Shown: positions 26,892 to 37,596, counted from the first letter of the stretch. The stretch is 64,000 nt of DNA from Phycisphaerae bacterium (GCA_002709295.1 PAQL01000004.1:46248-110247); one strand, 5' to 3'. The notes: generated by a model from the letters alone, not told the origin. Translations and numbers: made by a program.

Positions 26892-27641
26892 ATGATCGAT
26901 TCCAGGCACATCGGAAACATGCTCGACGTCTTCGCTCCCGCACTGTGCGTGCTGACGCTCCTTCTGGGGCTGTTGTTCATGGGTTCGGATCAGGACACCG
27001 ACGCGAATCTCCGGCGCGATCAGCGGATCAGAGACGTCATGGAGGGATTTCCCATCCAGCTTGGCGGCGAGAACCAGTGGATACTCGTCGAGGACGTTCC
27101 GATCCCCACCGCTCAGACCGACATGCTGGACCTGAACGCCTTCACCAGCCGGCTCTACCAGCGGTTGGGAACGTATCCTCCGGTCAAGGCGACGGTCTTC
27201 ATCGCGAACTCGAACGATGCACGTTCGATGGCCGGTCACCATCCACCCAACTGCTATCCGGCCTCGGGTTGGAGGATGAACGGTTCCCTTGCGGGGGTCA
27301 ATAACTTCAGGGGAGTCGATGGCAGGGTGCTCCCCGCCTCGATCTACCATTTCGAGCTGGGTTCAGATACCGGACGACGGGTGTGGGTCGTCAATGGATT
27401 CCTGGTGCCGGGGAGTGCACCGGTCGGTACTCTCGAAGAGACACGAAAGCAGTCCAGCCGGGCGGAAACCTCGAAGATGGGTCTCACTCAGTATCAGATC
27501 GTCCTGGACGGCAGGCAATCTCGCGGGGAGATCGTCGAGCTTGCCGGTGAGATCATCGGTTCCCTGCCTCTGGAGCTGCTTCTGGCCGCGGGTCAGGATG
27601 AACATTCATTCTCGGATCCCAAAGACGGAGACGGATCATGA
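26892..27641 (+). CDS. EpsI family exosortase-associated protein (DUF3485-like)
   Basis: The 249-residue protein has a single N-terminal membrane anchor (about residues 14-30) and an extracytoplasmic domain with HHPPNCYPASGW, corresponding to the H-x-P-x-x-C-x-P-x-x-GW motif of EpsI proteins. EpsI homologues occur beside or fused to exosortases and are needed for their polysaccharide loci; the activity is not established. The conserved Cys and His suggest a papain-like or thiol role, which is inference. Its stop overlaps the Wzc-like gene start as ATGA. Confidence 0.87.
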   Translation: MIDSRHIGNMLDVFAPALCVLTLLLGLLFMGSDQDTDANLRRDQRIRDVMEGFPIQLGGENQWILVEDVPIPTAQTDMLDLNAFTSRLYQRLGTYPPVKATVFIANSNDARSMAGHHPPNCYPASGWRMNGSLAGVNNFRGVDGRVLPASIYHFELGSDTGRRVWVVNGFLVPGSAPVGTLEETRKQSSRAETSKMGLTQYQIVLDGRQSRGEIVELAGEIIGSLPLELLLAAGQDEHSFSDPKDGDGS

Positions 27642-29875
27642 GTGAGGACATTCGCGATTCGAACATCGAGCTCGTGACAGAGGAGGGATCCACTCCGATG
27701 ATCGAGGAGCCCGGGGCCAATCCCGTCAAGATGGTCATGGACCGGATGCACGGCCGCTGGATCTGGGCGATCGCGCTGGGCTGTCTGCTTGCACCCGTCT
27801 TCGCCTACCTGGGATACAAGCTCGCTCCCGTGACCTACGAATCGACCGCGGTGCTCACCGTCGAGTCCCGCCTGGAGACCCTGGTCGAGGAGACTCCCGA
27901 GACCCGCGAGATCCGCGTGGATCAGGAGGTCCAGGAGCAGGCCCAGCTTCTCCGGGCCTCGCAGGTGCTCAGCAGGGCTCTCCGATCGCCCGAGCTCCTG
28001 GCCTACCAGACGGGGGGACGGTCAGGAATCGCAGAGCACATCGCGGACCACCTGGATGTGCAGGTGCCGAGGGGCGGAGCGATCATCCTCGTCAGTATGA
28101 GCGACAAGGATCCCGTGTTCGCCGCCCGGGCGGTCAACGCCATCGTGACTTCCTACAAGGACACCTTCCAGCCGAATCGCGACGAGGACTTCCAGAGCAA
28201 GGTCTCGCGGATCCAGACCAGGATCAACAACACGCGCGACCGGATCGACATCCACAAGCGGCAGAAGATCGAGATCCTCAGAGACAGTCAATACGCCATC
28301 ACGGACGTCGACTCCATCATGTCCTCCAACGTCGAGGAGATCCGTCGGCTTGAGATGCAGATCGCCGACATCGGGGACCAGCTCGATCGGATTCGTGAAT
28401 TCGTGGCTCTCCGGGTGCGTCAGAAGGCGGAGGCGAACTCCACTGAACCGACCGAAGACGAATTGAAGCCCATGCTGGCGGATCGAGTCGATCCGGGAGT
28501 GGAGGAGCTCGCGGAGATCGACCCGGATCTGCCCAGGATCGAAGAGGACCTCGCCCGCCAGCAGATCGCCTTCGATGTCGTGAAGGAGCAGTTCGGATCC
28601 GGTCACATGGCGTACCGAAGGGCGAAGTCGAACTTCGAGGCCAAGAGGAGCAGCTTCAACGCACGCCTGGTCGCCGCCATGAATGCGTGGAAGGCGGGAG
28701 CGGGCAGCCAGTTCACATGGGGAGCCCTGAGCGAGCGGCAGAAGACGCTTTCCGCCGAACTCGAGGAGCTGCGGAGGCAGAACATCAAGCTTGGCCTCGA
28801 CCTCCTCGCCGCCGAGGACCTTGACGAGAAGATCAATTCGGAAACCGCCGAGCTTCGTCTCCTCAAGGCGAGATCCCTCGAGCTCGATCGCGAACGTGAC
28901 TCGATCCGAAAGGGTCGGGTGGATGAGACGCAGCCCGCGGTCCCTTCAATGACTCCGGACAAGGACCGTCGGGCCGCGCTTTCGGTTGCAGGGTTGTTCG
29001 GCGGATTCGGAATCGCCTTCGGAATCTTCTTCCTTGTCGGGAGCATCGATCAGAAGACCTTCGGCGTGTGCCAGCTCGAGGATTCCCGCAACACCATGAG
29101 GGTGCTGGGCGTCATGCCGGACATGGACGAGGTCGAGGAGGACGGCGATTCGGTGATGCTGGCCACCGATTGCGTGCATCGGATCCGAGCGAGGATCGAA
29201 TCCCGGCGTTCGCCGGAGCGGGGCTACGCGATGATGGTCTCCAGCCCCTTCCAGGGCGATGGAAAGACCACGCTGGCGGTGAGTCTGGGCTGGTCCTATG
29301 CGGAGAGCGGATACAAGACCCTGCTTCTGGACGCCGACTTCATCGGCCGCGCCATGTCGCACCAGTTCGGTCATCTTCGGGATCCGGGACTGCGTGAGAT
29401 CATCCGCAACGGCGAAGTGAGCGACGAGATCCACGAACTCGGCCATCCGAATCTCAGCCTGTTGAGCGTCGGTTTCGATCGGAGGATCTCCGCCGCGAAT
29501 CTGAGCCCCCGTCTCATGAGCCGGGTTCTCGATGCCGTCCGTGACGACTACGATCTCGTGATCATCGACAGCGGTCCGATCACCGCAAGCATCGAGGCGA
29601 TACCGGTCGCCTCCGCTTCGGACGGCGTCGTTCTCACTCTTCGTCGCGGTCGCTCCAGAGGACGGCTCTCCGAATGCATCTCGGATGTTCGATCGGTCGG
29701 AGCCGACTACCTCGGCCTGGTTCTCAACTACGCCAACAAGAGCGACTGCATCCGGCACGGCTCGACCTCGCGAATGAGCGTTTCGGTCCGGGCGGCCCTT
29801 GAAGGCGGGGAAGGCGCAGCGCTGCCGGCCGCCAGGAACCCGATGCTCGACAGCCTTGATCGAAGCGAGGACTGA
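27638..29875 (+). CDS. Wzc-like polysaccharide co-polymerase with C-terminal ATPase domain
   Basis: The 745-residue protein combines a Wzz-type chain-length domain with a cytosolic BY-kinase-like ATPase. TM1 lies at about residues 45-67 and TM2 at about 447-467. Between them is an extended helical region (about 170-420) with coiled-coil character. The ATPase part has Walker A in FQGDGKTT (about 538-548), the Walker A' strand LLLDADFIGRA and Walker B DLVIIDSGP. The C-terminus lacks a tyrosine cluster: no Tyr occurs in the last 40 residues or so, unlike E. coli Wzc. It would control chain length and export. Translation is coupled to epsI. Confidence 0.9.
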   Translation: MSEDIRDSNIELVTEEGSTPMIEEPGANPVKMVMDRMHGRWIWAIALGCLLAPVFAYLGYKLAPVTYESTAVLTVESRLETLVEETPETREIRVDQEVQEQAQLLRASQVLSRALRSPELLAYQTGGRSGIAEHIADHLDVQVPRGGAIILVSMSDKDPVFAARAVNAIVTSYKDTFQPNRDEDFQSKVSRIQTRINNTRDRIDIHKRQKIEILRDSQYAITDVDSIMSSNVEEIRRLEMQIADIGDQLDRIREFVALRVRQKAEANSTEPTEDELKPMLADRVDPGVEELAEIDPDLPRIEEDLARQQIAFDVVKEQFGSGHMAYRRAKSNFEAKRSSFNARLVAAMNAWKAGAGSQFTWGALSERQKTLSAELEELRRQNIKLGLDLLAAEDLDEKINSETAELRLLKARSLELDRERDSIRKGRVDETQPAVPSMTPDKDRRAALSVAGLFGGFGIAFGIFFLVGSIDQKTFGVCQLEDSRNTMRVLGVMPDMDEVEEDGDSVMLATDCVHRIRARIESRRSPERGYAMMVSSPFQGDGKTTLAVSLGWSYAESGYKTLLLDADFIGRAMSHQFGHLRDPGLREIIRNGEVSDEIHELGHPNLSLLSVGFDRRISAANLSPRLMSRVLDAVRDDYDLVIIDSGPITASIEAIPVASASDGVVLTLRRGRSRGRLSECISDVRSVGADYLGLVLNYANKSDCIRHGSTSRMSVSVRAALEGGEGAALPAARNPMLDSLDRSED

Positions 29876-29888
29876 GATTCGGACCGCC

Positions 29889-31316
29889 ATGGAAGCCCCC
29901 ATCCAAGGAGATCGTCCGGAGATCGTCGAATCACGCGGCCCCCTCGTCTGGGGCATGGATTCGATCGCCCTCCACGATGCATGGTGGCGCGGACGGGGCA
30001 TTCAATGCGTGCGCATGAACACGGAATTCGACCGGGTTCCCGGCGTCGAGCTCTACATGCTGCTGGAGCCGGATCAGCTCGTCACGTTCGCCCTCTCCGA
30101 CATGACGGAGTTGATCGTCTGGAGCTTCGCGAAGGCCTTCTGGGTGAGCGTCGTCGAGCGAAGCGAGGAGTCGTACAAGGAAGAGCTGGTGCGCGATGTC
30201 GACGGCGAAGTGACGGGAGTTCGTCGCTCCTACGCCCACGATGAGCGACTGGGTCATCGCTGCCTGCTGACCGGGATTCATGAGATGGCCGTGGATTGGG
30301 CGGCGGCCGCCGACAAGCGTGGAACCCGGGCCGCGGTCCGCCGTCATGGTGGCGCCCGAGTCGTGCACGAGCGGGTCTACGGCCATTGCCGCGACTCCAG
30401 CCTCCCCGAGGATCGCAGGGGGTTCATCTCCTGGCTGGTCGCCAGCTGGAACGATCCGGATCGGATCATCGAGGGCATCGAGGCGGTGCGTCCCGGGGTC
30501 TTCGCCCCCTGCGGGACGAAACTCGACCCGGATCTGATCTGCATCGAACCCGCCTGGATCGGGGGGGGGAACCACGATCTCAAGGGTCGCATGATCGTGG
30601 GTCCGGACTTCCTCGAGGACACCCGGTCATCGGAGGTCGGTGGGGCTGTGAAGATGCGGCCCATCAACGAGATCGATCCTCCCCGCGGCCGGCGTGCGGG
30701 CAGGCTGCTTCCTCGCCAGAACATCTATCAGACGGTCAAGCGTCTGTTCGACATCGCCATGTCGGTCGCCGTGCTGGTGTGCTTCTTCCCGATCATGGCC
30801 CTGGTCGCGATCGCAGTGGTCGTCGATGACGGATTCCCCATCTTCTTCGGTCACACGAGGCAGAAGAAGAACGGGAAGGAGTTCAAGTGCTGGAAGTTCA
30901 GAACAATGCGAAGGAACGCCGAGGCGATGGTCGCTCAGCTCCAGGCGATGAACAAGGCGGACGGACCCCAGGTCCTGATCGAGAACGATCCCCGGGTCAC
31001 CCGGGTGGGCAATGTTCTTCGCAAGTTCCAGCTCGACGAACTTCCCCAGTTCTGGAACGTCCTTCGCGGTGACATGAGCATCGTCGGACCGCGTCCCAGC
31101 CCCGATCGCGAGAACCAGTTCTGCCCCGCATGGAGGGAGATGCGTCTCTCGGTGCGGCCGGGCATCACCGGACTCTGGCAGGTGGAGCGGACCCGGGCCC
31201 CTGGAGAGGATTTTCAGGAGTGGATCAAGTACGACATCGAGTATGTTCGCACGGCTTCCTTCTCGCAGGATCTCCTGATCATCCTGAAGACGGCGTGGAA
31301 CATCGTGAAGCGCTGA
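29889..31316 (+). CDS. Initiating phosphoglycosyl transferase (WcaJ/PglC-type) with extra N-terminal domain
   Basis: The product has 475 residues from ATG 29889, 13 nt after the Wzc-like gene. The C-terminal part (about 275-475) is a bacterial sugar transferase: a re-entrant/TM helix ([20 protein letters not shown]), then [31 protein letters not shown] and [10 protein letters not shown]. It transfers a sugar phosphate to undecaprenyl phosphate and starts repeat-unit synthesis. Residues 1-255 are not the usual multi-spanning or CoA-binding domain but a soluble region; its end ([15 protein letters not shown]) has hexapeptide-repeat character. It may be related to the nucleotidyltransferase-like protein at 24991. 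Confidence 0.9.
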   Translation: MEAPIQGDRPEIVESRGPLVWGMDSIALHDAWWRGRGIQCVRMNTEFDRVPGVELYMLLEPDQLVTFALSDMTELIVWSFAKAFWVSVVERSEESYKEELVRDVDGEVTGVRRSYAHDERLGHRCLLTGIHEMAVDWAAAADKRGTRAAVRRHGGARVVHERVYGHCRDSSLPEDRRGFISWLVASWNDPDRIIEGIEAVRPGVFAPCGTKLDPDLICIEPAWIGGGNHDLKGRMIVGPDFLEDTRSSEVGGAVKMRPINEIDPPRGRRAGRLLPRQNIYQTVKRLFDIAMSVAVLVCFFPIMALVAIAVVVDDGFPIFFGHTRQKKNGKEFKCWKFRTMRRNAEAMVAQLQAMNKADGPQVLIENDPRVTRVGNVLRKFQLDELPQFWNVLRGDMSIVGPRPSPDRENQFCPAWREMRLSVRPGITGLWQVERTRAPGEDFQEWIKYDIEYVRTASFSQDLLIILKTAWNIVKR

Positions 31317-31364
31317 TCAGGCACGCATGAACCTTCGGTACGGCATTCAGGACAGGTCTCTTTC

Positions 31365-34300
31365 ATGGCTATGACACGTCGCGCTCGTCGTCGAATACTG
31401 CTTCTGCTCGTCTTCCTCGTGGGTCTTTCAGGACTCGTGACGGCGGCGTGGTTCCTGCGCAGTTCCCAGAAGGTCTCGGAGGCCAGGTTGATGAGAGTCT
31501 CGGGCATGGAGGATGCCGAGGCCGGAAACTGGTCGTCCGCGCTGAGGAAACTGAGCAAGGCGGTCGCGTACGACAAGGAGGACCTCGAAGCCCTGATCGT
31601 CCTCGCGGATGCTCGAAGCAGGGTGCCCGAGGTGAACAACCGGCACTTCGTCACCGCGATGTCGCTGTATTCCCGGGCGAGTGACATCGCCAGGGCGACC
31701 GATGCTCCGATGGAGACCCGGATGAGGGCCCTGTCGGGTCGGGGTCGCATGGAGCTCGCGAGTGGTGCGATCGCCAACCTTCGCGACACCGCGATCGAGA
31801 TCCTGGAGATCGATCCGGACGACATCGATGCCATCGGCTATCTCTATGAGATCAGCAAGCTGGAGGGGAAGATCCTGCCGAGCGGCGTGGACGGCATCGA
31901 CGAGGTCGACCTGATCGTGCGTGGGGATCGTTCGGACGAGTCATGGCTCGATGAGATGAGGCGGGTGGGCGATGATTCCGCGTTGCGATGGTCGCTCGAG
32001 ATGGTGGCGTCCGATCCCGATGATCTGACGTACCGGGATCAGGTGCTCGTGATCCTTCGCGAGGGTGGAACCACCGACATCCAGAGACTTCGAAGGGCGC
32101 AGGTCATCGAGTCGACCGAGGACCTTGTCGAGCAGTGGTCGAACGACGGCACCATCAGTCCGAACCTCGCCAGCATTCTGGTCGCCACGGAGGCGATGCG
32201 GGACCGGAACATCGAGGCCGCACGCGAGGCGGTCGCGGAAGCCGATGAGAGAGGGCTCGAAAGGCCGGAACTGATTCTCCGCGCCATCAACGTTCTGGAG
32301 GCGACCGGCAGTGGCGAGGACAAGGAGCTGTCCAACGAACTGCTGGCGCGGGTCCAGAAGGCCGCGATGGAGACTCCCGAGATCGCGATCCAGGTCGCAT
32401 CCAGGTACTGGTATGCGAACCAGGGGAGAAGAGCGCTCGGAATGATCGATGCCGCCGTCGAGGCCGCCGAGGGCGAGGAACGAAGTGATCTCTACATCAC
32501 GGGGGTGCTCCTCGCCTCCCTGATCGATTCGCCGGATCTCGTCGAGAGGATCGATCTGGCCAATGATTTCATCGACCGAGGTGATGTGACCCCCGAGAGG
32601 AGGGACGGCCATCGACGGTTCATCGATCTGGCCATGATCAAGAACAAGGACAACATGAAGTCCAACGACGTCGTGGAGGCCTTCACGCTCGCGGCGGGCT
32701 TCCCGAAGAACGTCTTCGTGCAGGTGCTCTTCGGAGACATCCTCGCCAACGCGGGCTTGCAGGTCCTCTCCAACGAGGCATGGAAGAGGGCCTGCCAGCT
32801 TTCGGGGTATCGCTCGATGCCGGTCGGCCAGCGTCTCGTCCGCGGTCATCTCGACGCACAGGCCGTGGACAAGGCGTTCGAGGAGGCCGCCAATCTGGCC
32901 TCCGCGTCGCCGAACGTCGTGTCGGTCATGCTGCTGTGCGAGACATGGCTGGCACTTGAATCGGTCGGCATCGATCCCAAGGACGTGGTGCCGCAGTTCG
33001 ATGCACGGGAAACGCCGCTTGCGATGCTCGAGGGGGTCCGAAGGGTCCTATTGAATGCCGGCGGGGATGATGCCATCATCATTCCGATTCTCGCGCAGGC
33101 GGCATTGCGTGAGGAGCGTCTCGATCTCGTGTCGGAGCTCATGGAGTCGGCATGCGAGAACGGGGACTCCGCCTCGATGCTGCTGCAGCTCCTCGGCATC
33201 AGCAATTCGAACGACGATCTCGACTACGGGTGGAGGCTTCTGGAGCGGACTCGATCCCTGGCGGATCTCGATGTGAGCTCCGAGCGCATGGCAGTCATCG
33301 AATCGACGATGCTTCGCGCCGACGGTCGTCCCGAGGAGGCGCTGGCTCTGATCGATGCCGTGATCGCGGCGAGGCAGGAGAGCACTCCCGGCGAACTGCT
33401 CGGTCTCGAGCGTCTGGAGAATCTGAGGGCGATGGGGGTCGGGGTCGAGGAGCTGATCGTCGTCCTCGAGTCGCTTCTGGAACTTCCGCTCTCCAACCAG
33501 CAGCTCGAACGACTGCATGGAATCATCCTCAGGCTGGATGACGACGAAGAGGGGATCGCAAGGATGATCTCCCAGCGCTATGTCGATCGCTCCGTCGAGT
33601 TGTTCGGGCGGGATTCGTATCCGTTCGCACAGGCGGTCTCGCAGCACGTGCTTCGATTCGAGCGAGAAGATCCGGAATCGGTCCTCGATGCGATTCTGGT
33701 CGCCGATCCTCACGTCTCGTCGAGGAAGGCGAGCATCGGTCTCCAGCTCTCGCTGGTGAGTCTTCTCGAAGCCGCATCGCCTCCTCAGACGGGTCGTGCC
33801 ATCGAGGTCCTTCGAGACGTGATGACGGAGCGTCCGGGACGTTTCGACGTGTCGGTCCGTCTCGTCGATCTCCTCCAGAAGGACGGCCGATACGAGGAGG
33901 CCGGCGAGCAGATCCAGAGACTCTCCAGAAGGCGGGATGCCGCTCCACCGGAGTTGCAGGCATTGATTCCGAGTCTCATCGTCGGACAGGGCGACGTCGA
34001 TCTCGTCGCCTCCTCCCTCTGCGAACATGCCGACAGGACGGGGCGTCCCCTCGACCGGCTTGAATGCGTTCGAGCCCTCTATGCCGCAGGCGACGGGGAG
34101 ACCGCGGACGAGTATCTCGAGCAGCTGCGGGCCGATCCGGATCGTCCGGCGGCGGTGGATCTCGAGGTGGCCGCTCGAATGGCGGCAGGAGGTGATCAGG
34201 AGGGTGCGCTCGCGGTGCTCCTCGGCTCCGACCGGTTCATGAACGAGATCTCCCGGGATCTCGCCGTGGGAGGGATGCTTCTTCAGCTCGGCAGATGGGA

Positions 34301-36044
34301 TGAATTGAAGGCCCTCCTTGATCGCTGGGGCGATGCCGATGGGGAAGTGGATTCGAACCGGCTGTCCGACATGGAGATCCTCCGCGCGATGTACCTGATC
34401 CGAGGGCCTGCGAAGGATCCCTCGTCGGCGGGCATGGCACTCGAAACGGCGGTGTCCCTCGCTCCGGAACGAGAAGCGATCCTCGTCCGCAACGCGACCA
34501 TCCGTCTGGAGAACAACGTCCTGAGGCCCACGGTTCGAGAGGCGATCGAGCTGCTCAAGCCCGTTGCTCCGGGTCGAGCGAGGGTCATGGAGCTGGCTCT
34601 CGAGGCATCGCCCGACGGGAAGAGCTTCTCGGGTTCGCCGGAACTGGTCGCGAAGGCCAGGGAGCTCGTGTCCATGTACCCGCGGAGCCGCCCCGCACAC
34701 ACTCTCGCTCTCGAGATCCTCAACGCCGACTACGCGGAATCGATGGAGGGCAACGACTTCCCGAGGATCACGCGAAGCTACGAGAATCTCGTCGATTTCA
34801 CCATCGCAACCGTCGAGCAGTTCCCCGGTGATCAGGAGATTCCGGTGCTGCTCAGCAACGTCTACATGGGTGGCGGCGAGTTTGAACGGGCACTTGAAGC
34901 CGCCCGGGAGGGGCGGCGACGAGCCGGGAGGGGGGAGAAGTTCGAGAACGTCCTTCCGGTGATCATGATCGAGGCCCGCATGGGTCGCTACGGGGATGCG
35001 GTCCGGAACATCACTCCGTATCGAGAGGAGATCGAGACCGCGGTCCGAAATCTCGGCCCGCCTCCCGGGAACCTGCCTCCGCTCGAACAGATGTCCCCCG
35101 AGATGAGGCGGATGGTGTCGGATCGCAGGACGAAGCTGCAGCGATGGTCTCTTCTGATCAACTGCCTGCTCGGCAACGGAGAGGTCGACGAGGCCTGGAA
35201 CGTCTTCAGTGGCCGACCGTCCATGGATCCGGGAGCCAGCCGCGCGTTTCTCTCGGGGATCGAGACGGCCCCCCCTGAAGCCGCGGTTCAGGCGGGATTG
35301 AGGATGCGGGAGGTCATACCGCCCGGACCGCCGAGGCTGCGATTGATCGGGGCCCTGCTTGCCGCTCATCGCGAATCCCCGACTCGATCACTCAGGGCCC
35401 TCATCGAGGAGGAGATCGATCTTCTGGTCGAAGCCACTCCGGGACCCGCGGCATCGATGCAGGCGGAACTGCTTCGCGTCGGTCTCGAGGACACGAACGA
35501 CAGCATCGGAGCCGCCGACGGATTCCTCGCGATTCTCGACGGTCTGCCTCCGGGCACCATCCGCGATGCGAAGCGGCGACTCGATCTGGAAGGCGATCGA
35601 CGGAGATCGATCGATGCGATCTACAACGCCATCGTCATGACCATGAACAACGCGGCCGCCATGGGGGCGAAGGCGTTCGAGAATGGTCAGGTCGCTCCGG
35701 TCCGGTCCGGCGATCTGATCGACCGGCTGAATCGAATCGCGGACGATCTCGGTCAGCTGCAACCCGGGCTTCCCGAGATTCTGGACACCCGGGCCATGGT
35801 CGCGATCGCGTCCGGAGACGGTCCGAAGGCCCTCGCTCTCGCCGAGGGCGCGGTCAGAGAGCAGCCCCTGCGTTCGAGTTTCCGATTCACGATGGCCAGA
35901 GCCCTCCTGCTCGAGGGGCGGGCGGCCGAGGCCCGGTCGGAGGTCATGCAGGCGATGCGGCTCCTGCGGCGGGAAGGCGGGTCCGAATCCGGGGAGATGG
36001 CCGACATGCAGGCGTTTCTGGCGGAGACCAGGAACGCGGCCTGA
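31365..36044 (+). CDS. Giant TPR-like repeat protein with N-terminal membrane anchor
   Basis: The 1559-residue protein starts with a Lys/Arg-rich N-terminus and one transmembrane helix (about residues 12-29), and then consists almost entirely of alpha-helical hairpins rich in Ala, Leu, Glu and Arg, with TPR-like signatures (for example AGNWSSALRKLSKAVAYD and GEFERALEAAREG). It most likely forms a long periplasmic superhelix. Exosortase-linked polysaccharide loci often carry a large TPR protein (PrsT-type) of unknown mechanism, and this is probably its counterpart. ATG 31365 follows GGACAGG at about 14 nt; ATG 31371 is an alternative. There is no enzymatic motif. Confidence 0.75.
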   Translation: MAMTRRARRRILLLLVFLVGLSGLVTAAWFLRSSQKVSEARLMRVSGMEDAEAGNWSSALRKLSKAVAYDKEDLEALIVLADARSRVPEVNNRHFVTAMSLYSRASDIARATDAPMETRMRALSGRGRMELASGAIANLRDTAIEILEIDPDDIDAIGYLYEISKLEGKILPSGVDGIDEVDLIVRGDRSDESWLDEMRRVGDDSALRWSLEMVASDPDDLTYRDQVLVILREGGTTDIQRLRRAQVIESTEDLVEQWSNDGTISPNLASILVATEAMRDRNIEAAREAVAEADERGLERPELILRAINVLEATGSGEDKELSNELLARVQKAAMETPEIAIQVASRYWYANQGRRALGMIDAAVEAAEGEERSDLYITGVLLASLIDSPDLVERIDLANDFIDRGDVTPERRDGHRRFIDLAMIKNKDNMKSNDVVEAFTLAAGFPKNVFVQVLFGDILANAGLQVLSNEAWKRACQLSGYRSMPVGQRLVRGHLDAQAVDKAFEEAANLASASPNVVSVMLLCETWLALESVGIDPKDVVPQFDARETPLAMLEGVRRVLLNAGGDDAIIIPILAQAALREERLDLVSELMESACENGDSASMLLQLLGISNSNDDLDYGWRLLERTRSLADLDVSSERMAVIESTMLRADGRPEEALALIDAVIAARQESTPGELLGLERLENLRAMGVGVEELIVVLESLLELPLSNQQLERLHGIILRLDDDEEGIARMISQRYVDRSVELFGRDSYPFAQAVSQHVLRFEREDPESVLDAILVADPHVSSRKASIGLQLSLVSLLEAASPPQTGRAIEVLRDVMTERPGRFDVSVRLVDLLQKDGRYEEAGEQIQRLSRRRDAAPPELQALIPSLIVGQGDVDLVASSLCEHADRTGRPLDRLECVRALYAAGDGETADEYLEQLRADPDRPAAVDLEVAARMAAGGDQEGALAVLLGSDRFMNEISRDLAVGGMLLQLGRWDELKALLDRWGDADGEVDSNRLSDMEILRAMYLIRGPAKDPSSAGMALETAVSLAPEREAILVRNATIRLENNVLRPTVREAIELLKPVAPGRARVMELALEASPDGKSFSGSPELVAKARELVSMYPRSRPAHTLALEILNADYAESMEGNDFPRITRSYENLVDFTIATVEQFPGDQEIPVLLSNVYMGGGEFERALEAAREGRRRAGRGEKFENVLPVIMIEARMGRYGDAVRNITPYREEIETAVRNLGPPPGNLPPLEQMSPEMRRMVSDRRTKLQRWSLLINCLLGNGEVDEAWNVFSGRPSMDPGASRAFLSGIETAPPEAAVQAGLRMREVIPPGPPRLRLIGALLAAHRESPTRSLRALIEEEIDLLVEATPGPAASMQAELLRVGLEDTNDSIGAADGFLAILDGLPPGTIRDAKRRLDLEGDRRRSIDAIYNAIVMTMNNAAAMGAKAFENGQVAPVRSGDLIDRLNRIADDLGQLQPGLPEILDTRAMVAIASGDGPKALALAEGAVREQPLRSSFRFTMARALLLEGRAAEARSEVMQAMRLLRREGGSESGEMADMQAFLAETRNAA

Positions 36045-36116
36045 CCCTGGAGATCCCGAGTCGATCACACGAATCACGGCATCCGTCGGATGCACGAAGG
36101 AATTCGAAGAGAGCAC

Positions 36117-36995
36117 ATGATGGACCGAAGAGGAATCATTCTTGCCGGGGGTTCAGGCACTCGCCTGTACCCCATCACTCGTGGCGTGAGCAAACAGCTG
36201 CTCCCGATCTACGACAAGCCGATGATCTATCACCCGCTTTCGGTTCTGATGCTCGCGGGCATCCGGGAGATCATGGTCATCACCACTCCCCATGAACAGG
36301 CGATGTTCCAGTCCCTGCTCGGGGATGGAGGCCAGTGGGGGATCCGGATCGAATGGGCGGTCCAGCCATCTCCGGACGGGCTGGCCCAGGCCTTCATCAT
36401 CGGGGAGGACTTCGTTCGTGACCGTCCCAGCACCCTCATCCTCGGTGACAACATCTTCTACGGCGCGGATCTCAGAAGCCGGCTCGCCCAGATCGGCGCC
36501 CGGGAGTCCGGTTCCACGGTGTTCGCATATCGAGTGCACGATCCGGAGCGCTACGGGGTGGTCGAATTCGACGACGAGATGAAGGCTCTCAGCATCGAGG
36601 AGAAGCCGTCGTCTCCGAAGTCCAACTACGCGGTCACGGGTCTCTACTTCTACGACGAGCAGGTGGTCGACATCGCGAGGGCGGTGAAACCCTCGGATCG
36701 AGGAGAGCTTGAGATCACGTCGGTGAATCAGGCCTATCTGGAGCAGGGAAGTCTCGACGTGGAAAGACTCGGGCGCGGTTCCGCATGGCTCGACACCGGC
36801 ACGTTCGAGAGCCTGCTGCAGGCGAGCCAGTTCGTGCAGACGATCGAGAACCGCCAGGGTCTCAAGATCGCATGTCCGGAGGAGATCGCCTGGTCCAACG
36901 GATGGATCAGCGACGAGGAACTGGATCGTCTGGCCGAAGGCATGGCGAAGAACCAGTACGGCCGGTACCTGAAGAACCTCCTCGTCAGAGACTGA
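36117..36995 (+). CDS. rmlA: Glucose-1-phosphate thymidylyltransferase
   Basis: The 292-residue enzyme has the standard RmlA length and makes dTDP-glucose from glucose-1-phosphate and dTTP. The nucleotide loop is intact ([13 protein letters not shown]), followed by [53 protein letters not shown] and [13 protein letters not shown] chose ATG 36117 (ATG 36120 directly follows), with GAAGAGAG about 5 nt upstream; an upstream frame extension lacks family homology. It is the first step of dTDP-rhamnose synthesis and one of four rml genes in the locus, interspersed with a sulfotransferase and the flippase. Confidence 0.97.
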   Translation: MMDRRGIILAGGSGTRLYPITRGVSKQLLPIYDKPMIYHPLSVLMLAGIREIMVITTPHEQAMFQSLLGDGGQWGIRIEWAVQPSPDGLAQAFIIGEDFVRDRPSTLILGDNIFYGADLRSRLAQIGARESGSTVFAYRVHDPERYGVVEFDDEMKALSIEEKPSSPKSNYAVTGLYFYDEQVVDIARAVKPSDRGELEITSVNQAYLEQGSLDVERLGRGSAWLDTGTFESLLQASQFVQTIENRQGLKIACPEEIAWSNGWISDEELDRLAEGMAKNQYGRYLKNLLVRD

Positions 36996-37044
36996 CCGAA
37001 GCCGGGCCACCCGATGCCGGATTTCCACCGAACGCGAGACCTCG

Positions 37045-37596
37045 ATGAAGATCCTCGACCTCGACATACCTGACGTCAAGTTGATCGAGCCGAAGGTCTT
37101 CGGTGATGAACGCGGCTTCTTTCTCGAGACGTGGTCGAGGCGGGACTTCCTCGAGCAGGGCATGGACATCGACTTCGTCCAGGACAACTGGAGCAGGTCG
37201 ACTCGCGGGGTCCTCCGGGGTCTTCACTACCAGCTTCGTCATCCTCAGGGCAAGCTGGTGCGGTGCGTCTCCGGTGCGGTTTTCGATGTCGCGGTCGACC
37301 TGCGACGATCGAGTCCCCATTTCGGTCGTTGGGTGGGGGAGGTGCTCAGTGAGGAGAACAAGCGTGCCCTGTGGGTCCCGCCGGGCTTTGCGCACGGATT
37401 CCTCACGTTGTCGGACACCGCGGACTTTCAATACAAGTGTTCGGACATCTACTTCCCGGAGGCGGAGCGGACCCTCGCATGGGACGACCCGACGGTCGGG
37501 GTCGAGTGGCCGATCGAAGGTGCCGAAGGACCCATCCTCAGCGACAAGGACACGTTGGGAGCGCTGCCTCTGAACGAGGCGGATGTCTTCGAATGA
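37045..37596 (+). CDS. rmlC: dTDP-4-dehydrorhamnose 3,5-epimerase
   Basis: The 183-residue cupin-fold enzyme epimerises dTDP-4-keto-6-deoxyglucose at C3 and C5. Visible motifs are DERGFFLETW, VQDNWSRS, RGLHYQ (catalytic His), GKLVRC, VDLR and WVPPGFAHGFLTLSD. The length is normal. It lies 49 nt after rmlA. Its stop overlaps the downstream sulfotransferase start as ATGA, tying rhamnose supply to that enzyme translationally. Confidence 0.97.
   Translation: MKILDLDIPDVKLIEPKVFGDERGFFLETWSRRDFLEQGMDIDFVQDNWSRSTRGVLRGLHYQLRHPQGKLVRCVSGAVFDVAVDLRRSSPHFGRWVGEVLSEENKRALWVPPGFAHGFLTLSDTADFQYKCSDIYFPEAERTLAWDDPTVGVEWPIEGAEGPILSDKDTLGALPLNEADVFE

Noticed and set aside
33048-35369. 773-codon minus-strand frame inside the TPR giant gene
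   Set aside because: It is an antisense shadow arising from codon bias. The plus-strand frame is continuous, helical and membrane-anchored.
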